DNA of 18,586 nucleotides from CAZRDB01 sp964598695 (GCA_964598695.1 CAZRDB010000093.1:1-18586), one strand, 5' to 3'. Counted from the stretch's first letter, positions 1 through 7,151 are shown. Translations and numbers: made by a program. The notes: generated by a model from the letters alone, not told the origin.

Positions 1-2
1 GC

Positions 3-449
3 CACCCGGAGGACGGCCGTGCCCCGACGCCGGCCGAGGAGGGGTGCATGGTCGTCCAGGGCCTCATCTACGGGGCACAGGGGGTCACCTACTACCCCTG
101 GGACGACGGCGCTTGCGGCCTGACCCACGAGCCGGAGCTGATGGCCGAGCTGCCCCGGATCAACGCCTTCCTCGCCGCTCGCGGTGCGGCCCTGGCCGGG
201 TCGTCGCGGACACTCCTCGTCGGGCTCGGGGCCGAGGCCGAGTCGCCAGACCTGCACGCGGCCCTGTTCGCCGGCCCGTCGCGCGTGGTGCTGGCGACGA
301 ACACGGGCGCCGAACCCGCGCGGCTCGCGACAACCGTCGCCGCGCGCGAGGGGACGGACCTACGGACGGGCGAGACGGTGCGGTTCCCGGCCGGCCGGGT
401 CGAGCTGGAGCTGGCTCCGCTCGAGGTGGCGGCGCTCGAGCTGCACTGA
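3..449 (+). CDS. C-terminal part of a glycoside-hydrolase-like protein (5' end outside window)
   Basis: The frame is open from the window edge, so this is the tail of a longer protein; the ATG at 48 lies inside it and is probably not the real start. The visible 148 residues begin with a segment (RAPTPAEEGCMVVQGLIYGA, then QGVTYYPWDD) that resembles the last strands and helices of a TIM barrel in putative glycoside hydrolases, where a 'GA.G..YY' strand is followed by a helix ending in a leucine-rich stretch. The remaining ~80 residues (from about TLLVGLG) alternate short hydrophobic strands, including VVLATNTGAEP, and look like the small C-terminal beta-sandwich that often closes such enzymes. 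The gene ends in TGA. Catalytic residues are outside the window, so the family cannot be assigned. The enzyme call is inference from fold-like patterns and from the hydrolase genes nearby. Confidence 0.55.
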   Translation, partial: HPEDGRAPTPAEEGCMVVQGLIYGAQGVTYYPWDDGACGLTHEPELMAELPRINAFLAARGAALAGSSRTLLVGLGAEAESPDLHAALFAGPSRVVLATNTGAEPARLATTVAAREGTDLRTGETVRFPAGRVELELAPLEVAALELH

Positions 450-476
450 GACGCACGGCCACGGGACCGAGGGTAT

Positions 477-505
477 TTGACGAGGTAATTGATAGCCGTT
501 AGTAT
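477..505 (+). promoter_or_regulatory. Sigma70-type promoter of the MarR-DUF4405 operon
   Basis: TTGACG (477-482) and TAGTAT (500-505) are separated by exactly 17 bases, close to the sigma70 consensus. They sit in an AT-rich island that stands out sharply in this GC-rich DNA. Transcription would start near 512, giving a leader of about 45 bases before the ATG at 557. Confidence 0.6.
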
Positions 506-506
506 C
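491..506. promoter_or_regulatory. Candidate MarR operator over the -10 element
   Basis: GATA (491-494) and TATC (503-506) form an inverted repeat with an 8-base spacer, overlapping the -10 hexamer. MarR proteins usually bind short dyads over their own promoters and repress themselves. The dyad is short and only partly symmetric beyond these four bases, so autoregulation is inferred. Confidence 0.3.
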
Positions 507-556
507 TGTCGAGACGGCATTGGCGTCTCCGCGGGCTCGGGAGGGAAGCGATCGGG

Positions 557-1036
557 ATGCGGCAGGACTGCGCGATCGACGACCATCTCCGCTCGAGCCC
601 CCACCTGTTCCGCGAGCTGGTGCGGACCCACCAGGCGCTCATCGACGCCTTCGACCGCGAGGTGGGGATGAGCCCCGCACGCGTGGGGATCCTGCGCGAG
701 CTGGCGGTCCATGGCGAGATGGGCGGGACCGAACTCGCGCGCGCGCTGGGCGTCACCGCCGCGATGGTCACACGGCGCGTGCAGGAGCTGGAGCGGGACG
801 GGCTCGTCGCGCGCCGCGCCGACGAGCGGGACGGTCGCCGCACCTGGCTGAGCCTGAGCGATCAGGGCCGTGCGTTCTTCGAGGTGCTCCACGAACGCGC
901 CCACGCGATCGAGCATGCGCTTGCGGAGGAGCTGGGCCAGGATGACCTCGCGGCAGCGACGCGCGTGCTGGCGACGCTCCGAGCGGTGCTCGAGGCACGC
1001 CGGCCCGGCGTGGGGCACGACGAGCCGAGAACGTAG
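557..1036 (+). CDS. MarR family transcriptional regulator
   Basis: A 159-residue protein, a usual length for MarR repressors, which bind DNA as dimers and often release it when a small ligand or oxidant binds. The winged helix-turn-helix spans about residues 40-105: a GTELARALGVTAAMVTRRVQ helix-turn-helix (57-76) with the recognition helix near 66-80, followed by the typical wing with D89-E-R-D-G-R-R95 and a beta strand (TWLSLSDQG). Helices on either side (10-35 and 105-148) would form the dimer interface. The ATG at 557 is preceded by GGGAGGG (539-545) at suitable spacing. The gene lies 11 bases upstream of the DUF4405-like membrane gene, so the two are probably co-transcribed. The inducing ligand cannot be read from the sequence. 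Confidence 0.92.
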   Translation: MRQDCAIDDHLRSSPHLFRELVRTHQALIDAFDREVGMSPARVGILRELAVHGEMGGTELARALGVTAAMVTRRVQELERDGLVARRADERDGRRTWLSLSDQGRAFFEVLHERAHAIEHALAEELGQDDLAAATRVLATLRAVLEARRPGVGHDEPRT

Positions 1037-1047
1037 AGGGCGCCGCC

Positions 1048-1449
1048 ATGCAGAGGTCTCCCGGACGGTTCAGCACACGCGCCTTCATCGCCATCGGTCT
1101 GGCGCTGTGCGACGCGGGGCTCGTGGTGAGCGGGGTTGCCAACCACCTGCGTGGCTTCGAAAGCATCACGTCGGCGCGGCACGCCTGGATGGCGGCCCAC
1201 AATGCTCTCGCCGTCCTGTTCGTCATCCTCTGCGTCTGGCACGCGGTCCTCAACGGCCCGGCGCTCCTGCGGCACCTCCGAGGCGGTGCGTCTCGCTCAG
1301 CCCTCCCGAGCCGCGAGGCGGCGTTGGCGTTCCTGCTGGTGGTCGGCATCACGGCGCTGCTCGCGGGCCATGCCCTCCTCGCCGGCGGACGGGGCCCTGA
1401 CGGAGGCCCTCGGCAGGGCGCTCACGGAGGGCCGCGTGGGCCGCGGTAG
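1048..1449 (+). CDS. DUF4405-like membrane protein, possible heme-binding
   Basis: A 133-residue integral membrane protein with three predicted helices at about residues 11-31, 52-70 and 91-112. The order and the RHAWMAAHN...CVWH pattern (His45, His51, His65) match the DUF4405 family, small cytochrome b-like proteins with conserved histidines found near membrane electron-transfer systems. His33 and His108 could also matter. The C-terminal tail (about 114-133) is low-complexity Gly/Pro/Arg and probably cytoplasmic or disordered. It follows the MarR gene by 11 bases, which suggests that the regulator controls it. A small redox-related membrane protein under MarR control would fit an oxidant or xenobiotic response. 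Heme binding and redox function are inferred from family resemblance, not shown. Confidence 0.7.
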   Translation: MQRSPGRFSTRAFIAIGLALCDAGLVVSGVANHLRGFESITSARHAWMAAHNALAVLFVILCVWHAVLNGPALLRHLRGGASRSALPSREAALAFLLVVGITALLAGHALLAGGRGPDGGPRQGAHGGPRGPR

Positions 1450-1464
1450 TCGGGGGCCGCGTCG

Positions 1465-2064
1465 TCAGGTCAGGTGGCGGAACGGCGGGAGGTTCGCGCC
1501 GCGCGTCCCGCGTCCCGCTCCGCGAGCCGTGGACGGGTCGGGAGCCTCGCGCGCGTAGAGCCGTACGCCGAACGCCTCCCTCCGCGGACCCGTGAGACGG
1601 CACCGTCGCGCGATCAGGACGGCCAGGGCCGACCATTCGGGCAGCTCCGCCTCGCCGCCGAGGTCGACGGTCCCGGTGCGGTAGTGGACGCACAGATGGC
1701 GTCCCACCCCGCCATGCAGCCACTCCGGCGGCGTGGACAGCTCCACGGCCTGCACGTCATCGAGCGCGACCGACTCCTCGGGGTAGGGCCACAGGCGCCA
1801 TGTGAGCCGGTCGGGGCCGACGCGCACGTAGTTCACGCGGGAGCGGTGACGACGAAGCGGCTGCTCCGTCACGAGGTGGGCGGCCGCGAGCGCCGCGACG
1901 GCCACCCAGCACCAGGTCGCCTCGCCAACGCCCTCGCAGAGTGTCCAGGCGATGCCGTACAACGCGAGAAGCAGGGCGGCTGCAGTCGACGTCGCCTGCC
2001 CCCGCCGCGCGGGCCAGCGCGGGTACGAGTACCGGAACAGCCCCTCCGTGCTCAGGGTCGACAT
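1465..2064 (-). CDS. Hypothetical membrane protein, two TM helices plus PH-like beta domain
   Basis: A 199-residue protein that I do not recognise as a named family. A short N-terminal tail is followed by two hydrophobic segments (about residues 26-45 and 48-67). A soluble region of alternating strands follows (VNYVRVGPDRLTWRLWPYPE, then VALDDVQAVEL), which is the pattern of a bacterial PH-like domain placed after a TM hairpin. The last ~25 residues are basic and low-complexity. The ATG at 2064 has a purine-rich AGAGAGGG about 10 bases upstream on the minus strand. The gene starts 40 bases after the stop of the M60-like peptidase, so the two probably share a transcript. It ends 15 bases from the convergent DUF4405-like gene. 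Function unknown. Confidence 0.65.
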   Translation of the reverse strand: MSTLSTEGLFRYSYPRWPARRGQATSTAAALLLALYGIAWTLCEGVGEATWCWVAVAALAAAHLVTEQPLRRHRSRVNYVRVGPDRLTWRLWPYPEESVALDDVQAVELSTPPEWLHGGVGRHLCVHYRTGTVDLGGEAELPEWSALAVLIARRCRLTGPRREAFGVRLYAREAPDPSTARGAGRGTRGANLPPFRHLT

Positions 2065-2104
2065 CAGGCCCCGCCCTCTCTCCCGAGAGCCCGAGCCGTC
2101 CTCT

Positions 2105-3364
2105 CTACAGGCCGTACGCCGCGCGCGCCTCGGCCACGGACTCCGCCGTGACGGGGAACCGCCACCGCCGGAACGCGGGGGTCAGGTCGACCTTCGCCTC
2201 CCGGCTGAGAATCGCGACCATCAAGTTGATCTTACCCTCGGGCGTCGTCGGAGGCGTCCTGCCCTCGGCCTTGAGCAGGCGGTACGCGCGGTACCACGAC
2301 TTCCACAGCTCCCAGCCGTAGACGCGCTGCAGCCGGATCGCGAACGCGTGGATGTCGTCGGACGACATGTCTTCCCAGTCCTTCGACGGGTCCGAGAGGT
2401 AGGCGTCCCCGAAGACGGAGAAGAAGCGGTCGCCGTACTCGCGGGCGGGGATGATCGTGCCCTTGCCGGGCATGGGGTAGTCGCGGGCCGCGTGCGACCA
2501 GCGGGTGCGCGCCCCCGGGATCTGCTCCCAGGCGTAGTGGAGCTTGAAGTTGGCCTGCCACTCGGCCGCCGGACCGTTCCAGATGTACCAGTCGCCCATC
2601 GGGTCATCGAAGTCGTGGCCCATCTCGTGGGTCCAACCGAACGACAGCAGGCCCTCGTCGCAGTCCTTCAGGGTCTCCTCGACGAAGAGGGTGTTCAGGA
2701 TGATCGTCTCGCCCGCGTACGCCCAGGCGATGTTCTCCGGCGCCTCGCGCAGGTGGATCGTCCGCCCGTCGTAGGGCCATCCCCCGGTCAGCTCCCCCAT
2801 CGCGTCGTAGATCGCGTCGAGCGCGGCAACCGTCTCCGCGCCCTTGGCGAGGCCGGTCACGCGCGATTCCATCAGGTCCAGGGTGATGTGCTCGCCGTCG
2901 ATCGATAGCAGCGGCTCGGGCAGGTACGCGGGCGGGATCTCGACCGCGCAGGCCAGCTCGCGGATCGTGCCGGAGTCATCGACGAAGAGGCTCCCGACCA
3001 GGAGCGGCGGCGCGGGGGTCGCCTTGTCGACCAGCTCCTGCGGGAGGTAGCCCCACCACTCGAAGGTGGCCTCGCCGGCCGCGGCGACCTCCTTGTCGAT
3101 CGTCTCCTCCCAAGGGTCGCCGAACGCCTCGCCCGCGACCTCCCAATGGGCTCTGAAGCGCTGGGCCGTGACGGGCCAGGCGCCGGGGTTCGTCACCACC
3201 AGACGGTAGCTCCCCCAGCCGCCGGGCATCCACCCGCCCTTCTGCACGCACGAGGCCTCTACGGTCACATCGGCCATCGCGGCGGCGGCGAGAAGGGCGA
3301 CCAGCGCGAGCGCTCCGGTCGCGCGAAGGCGGGGCAGGGATGGGAGGGTGGGCGTATGGGTCAT
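2105..3364 (-). CDS. Secreted M60-like (enhancin-type) zinc metallopeptidase
   Basis: A 419-residue protein starting at the ATG at 3364, which gives a clear signal peptide (MTHTPTLPSLPRLRATGALA, then LVALLAAAAMADV) and has AGAGAGGA upstream. Longer in-frame starts at 3406 and 3526 would bury that signal. Residues ~27-150 look like a beta-sandwich. The catalytic part holds H246-E-M-G-H250 followed by Glu268, fitting the HExxH-(8-28)-E signature of peptidase family M60, and the WNGPAAEWQANF context and C-terminal RWRFPVTAESV also match the family. M60 enzymes cleave glycoproteins, notably O-glycosylated mucins. The gene is divergent from the GH5 gene and upstream of a small membrane gene. The zinc ligands are seen in the sequence; the substrate is inferred from the family and the glycosidase-rich context. 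Confidence 0.78.
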   Translation of the reverse strand: MTHTPTLPSLPRLRATGALALVALLAAAAMADVTVEASCVQKGGWMPGGWGSYRLVVTNPGAWPVTAQRFRAHWEVAGEAFGDPWEETIDKEVAAAGEATFEWWGYLPQELVDKATPAPPLLVGSLFVDDSGTIRELACAVEIPPAYLPEPLLSIDGEHITLDLMESRVTGLAKGAETVAALDAIYDAMGELTGGWPYDGRTIHLREAPENIAWAYAGETIILNTLFVEETLKDCDEGLLSFGWTHEMGHDFDDPMGDWYIWNGPAAEWQANFKLHYAWEQIPGARTRWSHAARDYPMPGKGTIIPAREYGDRFFSVFGDAYLSDPSKDWEDMSSDDIHAFAIRLQRVYGWELWKSWYRAYRLLKAEGRTPPTTPEGKINLMVAILSREAKVDLTPAFRRWRFPVTAESVAEARAAYGL

Positions 3365-3516
3365 CTGGGTGTCGATCCTCTCTGCGGTACGATGGGTCTT
3401 CGCCATGCGCGCGCGCGGGCCTGCCCCGAGGCGCCATCGAGGAGTCTGTCGCGAACCGGACGAAGCGGGAGTCGGCGGACCGAGGGGGGCGGCGGCCGCT
3501 TGGTACGGAGGCCCCC

Positions 3517-5106
3517 ATGCGAGCAACCCACGTGACCCTCGCCCTTCTCGCCGGATCGCTCGTCTCCGGCGCCGGCCGGGCCGAGCCCGAGCCCATGGCT
3601 CCCCGCCCGGGCGATGTCGTCTTCACCGCCACGTTCGAGGAGGAGGCCGAGCGCGCCGCCTGGAGCGAGGCCCCGTTCGCCGAGTGGCTCCCCGGCTCCG
3701 AGGGGAACGTCGCGCTCCGTGTGACCGTGGCGGCCGAGGCGGAGGGCGGCGCCCACATGATCCACCTCCCGTTCGACGTCACCCCCTACCGCGGCTGCCG
3801 ACTGCTGTTCGAGTGCCGGGGGAAGGCGGAGGGCGTCACCGAGCCTCCGGCCCCGTATCTCGGCGTGAAGTACATGCTGCACTACGGCTCCGAGAGCCGC
3901 GGTCCGCAGTGGCACAACCAAGCCGGCGTCTTCGGCACGTTCGATTGGAAGACGCTCTCCTTCACGGTCACGATCGCGACCGACGCCAGCGAGGGCGATC
4001 TCAGCTTGGGCCTGCAGGAGAGTACGGGGATCGCGTGGTTCGACGATCTCCGCGTGACCGTGCTCCAGGGCCCGCCCCCCGCGCGGCCGGCGCCGCCTGT
4101 CGACCCGCCGCCCGCCTTCCGCGGCCACGCCCTGCCCCGCCTGCGGGGCGTGATGTCGCCCAACCGCTTCGCCGAGGAGGATCTCCGCGTGCTCGGCATG
4201 GAGTGGAACGCGAACGTCATCCGGTGGCAGATCACCCGCGCCTGGGGCCAGCCGGGCACCGACCGCGACCTCGCGGAATACGACGCCTGGCTCGCGGGCC
4301 GACTCGATGAGCTGGACCGGGCGCTCGAGGCCTGCCTCCGATACGGCCTCCTGGTCGTGATCGACATGCACTCGCCGCCCGGGGGCCGGTACGAGAACAA
4401 CGATGTCGCGTTGTTCCACGAGCCGCTCTACCAAGACCACTTCGTCGCCCTGTGGGAGGAGATCGCCCGCCGGTACCGGGGCCATCCCGCCGTCTGGGGC
4501 TACGACCTGATCAACGAGCCCGTCCAGAGCCTCCCTTCGCCCCCCGGGGTCGAAGACTACCTCGGGGCGCAGGTGCGGGCGGCCAAGGCGATCCGTGCGA
4601 TCGATCCCGATACGCCGATCTTCCTCGAGGCGCGCGAGTGGGATTCGGCCGCCGCGTTCGCGGAGCTGACGCCGGTCGACGTGCCCAACGTGATCTACCA
4701 GGTCCACATGTACGAGCCGGGCGCCTTCACCCACCAGGGGGTTCACAGCGAGGCGGTCGGCATCGCCTACCCGGGCACGATCGCCGGGCAGGAGTGGGAC
4801 AAGGACCGCATCCGCAGGTGGCTCGCGCCCGTGCGCGAGTTCCAGCTCGCCTACAACGTCCACATCTACGTCGGCGAGTTCAGCGCGATCCGCTGGGCGC
4901 CCGGCGCCGCCGACTACCTCCGGGACTGCATCGAGGTCTTCGAGGAGTACGGCTGGGACTGGACCTACCACGCCTACCGCGAGTGGGACGGCTGGAGCCT
5001 CGAGCACGGCAGCGACCGCGACGACCACGAGCCGACCGCCGAGCCTACCGACCGCAAGCAGCTCCTGCTCTCGTGGTTCGCCCGGAACGAGAAGCCCCGG
5101 CGGTAG
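3517..5106 (+). CDS. Secreted GH5-like glycoside hydrolase (cellulase superfamily) with N-terminal jelly-roll domain
   Basis: A 529-residue protein from the ATG at 3517 (GGAG at 3507-3510). This start gives a signal peptide (MRATHVTLALLAGSLVSGAG, then RAEP). Residues ~30-185 form a carbohydrate-binding-module-like beta-sandwich ending in WFDDLRV, followed by a Pro/Ala linker (~187-203). The catalytic TIM barrel (~204-529) carries the clan GH-A landmarks in order: VIRWQ, VVIDMHSPPGG, YDLINEP with the acid/base Glu334, VIYQVHMYEP, VGEF with the nucleophile Glu454, and WDWTYHAYREWDGW. This fits GH5, whose members cleave beta-1,4-glucans, mannans, xylans and related glycans with retention. The subfamily and substrate are not determinable by eye. 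Its 3' end meets the LRR gene at a shared hairpin. Confidence 0.87.
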   Translation: MRATHVTLALLAGSLVSGAGRAEPEPMAPRPGDVVFTATFEEEAERAAWSEAPFAEWLPGSEGNVALRVTVAAEAEGGAHMIHLPFDVTPYRGCRLLFECRGKAEGVTEPPAPYLGVKYMLHYGSESRGPQWHNQAGVFGTFDWKTLSFTVTIATDASEGDLSLGLQESTGIAWFDDLRVTVLQGPPPARPAPPVDPPPAFRGHALPRLRGVMSPNRFAEEDLRVLGMEWNANVIRWQITRAWGQPGTDRDLAEYDAWLAGRLDELDRALEACLRYGLLVVIDMHSPPGGRYENNDVALFHEPLYQDHFVALWEEIARRYRGHPAVWGYDLINEPVQSLPSPPGVEDYLGAQVRAAKAIRAIDPDTPIFLEAREWDSAAAFAELTPVDVPNVIYQVHMYEPGAFTHQGVHSEAVGIAYPGTIAGQEWDKDRIRRWLAPVREFQLAYNVHIYVGEFSAIRWAPGAADYLRDCIEVFEEYGWDWTYHAYREWDGWSLEHGSDRDDHEPTAEPTDRKQLLLSWFARNEKPRR

Positions 5107-5132
5107 CGGGCGGCGGTCAGACCTCCGCCCGC
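5106..5132. terminator. Shared hairpin at convergent gene ends (candidate bidirectional terminator)
   Basis: GCGGGCGG (5106-5113) pairs perfectly with CCGCCCGC (5125-5132). After one C/T mismatch, three inner pairs (GGT/ACC) extend the stem, leaving a CAG loop. The left arm starts at the last base of the GH5 stop, and the inner stem and loop hold the LRR stop (5117-5119). There is no clear T-run on either side, so it would be an atypical intrinsic terminator or an RNA 3'-end stabiliser. Confidence 0.45.
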
Positions 5133-6082
5133 ACCTTGCACCGAGGGAGCGCCGCACGCAGGGCCTCGAAGCCCTCGGGCGTCACGCGCGTGGCGGCCAG
5201 GACCAGCTCCTCGAGGCCCGCGAGCTGCGAGAGCACGCCGATCGACGCGTCCGAGACCTCGGTCCGCGAGAGCCACAGCGTCCGTAGCTCGCGGAGGTCG
5301 GTCAGGTGCGACACTCCCGTGTCCGTGATCCTCGTTCCCGAAAGCACCAGATACCGAAGGCGCTTGGCCCGCCCGATCTGCTCGGCGCCCTCGTCCGTGA
5401 TCGGGGCGCCGGCGAGCACCAGGCTCGTCAGCTCCGGCAGACCCGCGAGCCCCGCGAGTCCGGCGTCGGTGACGCTCGTGCGCTCGAGGTAGAGCGCGCG
5501 GAGCGTCGAGTGGGCGACGAGGGCACGCATCCCGGGATCGCCGATCGTCTCCCCGGAGAGGCTGATCGCCGCGAGGCGCGGGAGGTCGGAGAGGCGCCCC
5601 AGACCGGCGTCCGTCACCTTCGTGCCCCGCAGGTCCAGCTCCCGGAGCCCCCGGCAGGCTGCCAGGCGCTCGAGGCCCGCGTCGCCGATCCCGGTGTCGA
5701 TCAGCCACAGCCCCGTCAGGCGTGGCAGACGCGTGACCGCCTCCAATCCCTCGTCGGTGATCGGCGCCCGCTTCGGCACGACGAGCATCAGGTCGTTGTC
5801 GAGCGCGCCCAGGTCGTCCGCCAGCCGCGTCAGCTCGGTGTCGCCGAACCCGCCGGTCCCCTCGACGACCGCGACCACCGTCCGATCGCGCTCGATCTCG
5901 AGCCGGCCCGGAGTGCGGCCGATGACCTCCAGCGGCTCGTCGGACCCCGCAGCCGCCTCTCTCTGGTCGTACCCGACGAGCAGGGGCAGGCCGCTGGTCA
6001 ACGTCTGGCGGCCGTCCTCGGCGCCCGCGGGGAGGACGGCGATGAGCAGGAAGAGCGCGATCGATCCGAGTGTGGAACGCAT
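5117..6082 (-). CDS. Secreted leucine-rich repeat protein with nine 24-residue repeats
   Basis: A 321-residue protein with an N-terminal signal peptide (MRSTLGSIALFLLIAVLPAG, then AEDG). The ATG at 6082 was chosen because it gives this signal; an AAGGGA lies a little far upstream (about 13 bases). Residues 22-105 form a small mixed alpha/beta region with no recognised motif. Residues 106-321 are nine consecutive repeats of exactly 24 residues following T-x-(I/V)-(T/G/S)-D-x-G-L-x-x-L-x-x-L-x-x-L-x-x-L-x-L-x-x. This is the RNI-like LRR type common in planctomycetes and relatives. Such solenoids bind proteins or glycans; no enzymatic motif is present. It is the last gene of a minus-strand run (lipoprotein, PHP protein, LRR), but a 187-base gap with a perfect palindrome suggests its own promoter. 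Partner unknown. Confidence 0.85.
   Translation of the reverse strand: MRSTLGSIALFLLIAVLPAGAEDGRQTLTSGLPLLVGYDQREAAAGSDEPLEVIGRTPGRLEIERDRTVVAVVEGTGGFGDTELTRLADDLGALDNDLMLVVPKRAPITDEGLEAVTRLPRLTGLWLIDTGIGDAGLERLAACRGLRELDLRGTKVTDAGLGRLSDLPRLAAISLSGETIGDPGMRALVAHSTLRALYLERTSVTDAGLAGLAGLPELTSLVLAGAPITDEGAEQIGRAKRLRYLVLSGTRITDTGVSHLTDLRELRTLWLSRTEVSDASIGVLSQLAGLEELVLAATRVTPEGFEALRAALPRCKVRAEV
5120..5767 (-). repeat. Nine in-phase 72-base coding units encoding 24-residue LRRs
   Basis: Dividing residues 106-321 of the LRR protein into blocks of 24 gives nine units that all line up, starting APITDEGL, TGIGDAGL, TKVTDAGL, ETIGDPGM, TSVTDAGL, APITDEGA, TRITDTGV, TEVSDASI and TRVTPEGF. There is no insertion or deletion, and the array runs exactly to the stop codon. 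The last unit is the most divergent and probably acts as the cap. Confidence 0.85.
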
Positions 6083-6130
6083 GTGGCAACCCCGGTCCCT
6101 TCGGCGAGCCGCGTGGTGCGGAACATGGGG

Positions 6131-6146
6131 CTCCTCGCGCGAGGAG
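6131..6146. promoter_or_regulatory. Perfect 16-bp palindrome upstream of the LRR gene (candidate operator)
   Basis: CTCCTCGCGCGAGGAG is its own reverse complement over all 16 bases. It lies 48 bases upstream of the LRR start codon in the 187-base gap between the PHP and LRR genes. A second, shorter palindrome (CCGGGCCCGG, 6157-6166) follows. The rest of the gap shows no ORF or RNA gene. A dimeric regulator site is inferred; no cognate regulator is identified. Confidence 0.35.
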
Positions 6147-6269
6147 AGTGACGGGTCCGGGCCCGGGACAACCGCCGCGATCACTCCCCGCTCACGAGCC
6201 ATCCGAGGGTACGGACGCGCCGACGGGGGGCGGCTTTCATCGGGATGTGGCCGGCGGCCGGCGCTGCGG

Positions 6270-7151
6270 TCAGCCGAGGAAGATCGGCGGCGACCAGGCC
6301 CGGCGTCCCGCCTCGTCCACGATCTCCACCCGCACGTACCGCTCCGAGCCGGAGACGTTGTAACGGGCGGAGGTGATCGGTGGCCGACCCCACGCGCACT
6401 CGACCCAGCCGCCGGTCTCGGCCGCCATGAACCGGACCTGCTGCGCCGGCGAGCACTCCACGCGGACCACGGCGCCGTCGTACTCGAGCGCATGGATCTC
6501 GGGCCCCATCGAGGCGTAGTACAGCCCCGCCCGCAGGGAGGCGAGGACCGCCGCGGGCGTCAGCTCGGCCACCTTGATGAGGGTCCAGCCGCCGAGGAGG
6601 TCGAAGCCGTGGAGGTGGGCGTCGTCGACGGCGACCGGCAGGTACCGGTCGCCCATCCGCAGGCAGTCGTCGAGGTGGACGGAGGAGAAGCCCTTGCCGA
6701 TCTCGGCCTCGCAGCCGTGGTTGTAGACCTCGATCGCGGGGCAGTCGGCGATCCCCGTCAGGTCCTGTACCGTGAGGCTCGACCAGTAGGGGTGGGCGAC
6801 GAAAGCGAAGCCGCCCTTCGCGAGCGCCTGGCGCATCGCCTCGGCGACGGGCGTGCGCTCCGCCGGTCGCTCGCTCTCCGAGAGGCCGAGCACCACGACG
6901 TGGAAGTTGCGGCCGGTCGGCCCGGGCGCGTTGATCTCGACGCCCGGAAGGTAGCAGAAGTCAGGTCGCGCGAAGGCCGGCGGGTCGGTGACCGTGTTGT
7001 GGTCGGTGATCGCCAGCACACCGTACCCGCAGCGGTAGTGGGCCTCCGCGACCCAGGCGGGCGGGAGCTTGCCGTCGGAGTTGGTCGTGTGGCAGTGAAG
7101 CTGCGCCTTCACGAAGGCGCCGGGCGCCTCCCAGGGGTTCGCGAACGCCAT
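6270..7151 (-). CDS. PHP-domain metallohydrolase (CehA/McbA-like)
   Basis: A 293-residue cytoplasmic-looking protein without a signal peptide. The PHP metal-binding motifs are all present: LHCHT (His19, His21), SDG (Asp26), AITDHNT (Asp50, His51), GVEI (Glu72), His84, AHPYW (His120), EVYNHG (His145) and AVDDAHLH (Asp176-177, His179). PHP proteins hydrolyse phosphoesters, or in the CehA/McbA group carbamate and other esters, using two or three metals. The last ~70 residues form a small beta-rich domain (RFMAAETGGWVEC to SPPIFLG) seen in this hydrolase group. The ATG at 7151 follows a good GAGAGAGG site. The frame stays open far upstream (to 8570), but that part overlaps two other genes and is not coding. 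It lies 62 bases after the lipoprotein gene, so co-transcription is plausible. Substrate unknown. Confidence 0.85.
   Translation of the reverse strand: MAFANPWEAPGAFVKAQLHCHTTNSDGKLPPAWVAEAHYRCGYGVLAITDHNTVTDPPAFARPDFCYLPGVEINAPGPTGRNFHVVVLGLSESERPAERTPVAEAMRQALAKGGFAFVAHPYWSSLTVQDLTGIADCPAIEVYNHGCEAEIGKGFSSVHLDDCLRMGDRYLPVAVDDAHLHGFDLLGGWTLIKVAELTPAAVLASLRAGLYYASMGPEIHALEYDGAVVRVECSPAQQVRFMAAETGGWVECAWGRPPITSARYNVSGSERYVRVEIVDEAGRRAWSPPIFLG

Noticed and set aside
1429..1462. GGGCCGCGT direct repeat and weak 5-bp stem at the DUF4405-like/hypothetical convergent ends as a terminator
   Set aside because: The stem is short with a 10-base loop and no T-run; it is not convincing next to the hairpin at 5106-5132.
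3407..3419. Alternating GC run in the M60/GH5 divergent region as a Z-DNA or regulatory element
   Set aside because: It is about a dozen bases and expected by chance at this base composition; no promoter elements or dyads of note surround it.
3361..5157. A 598-codon open frame antisense to the GH5 gene
   Set aside because: It has the same antisense-shadow character and no RBS or motif, while the plus strand has both catalytic glutamates and a signal peptide.
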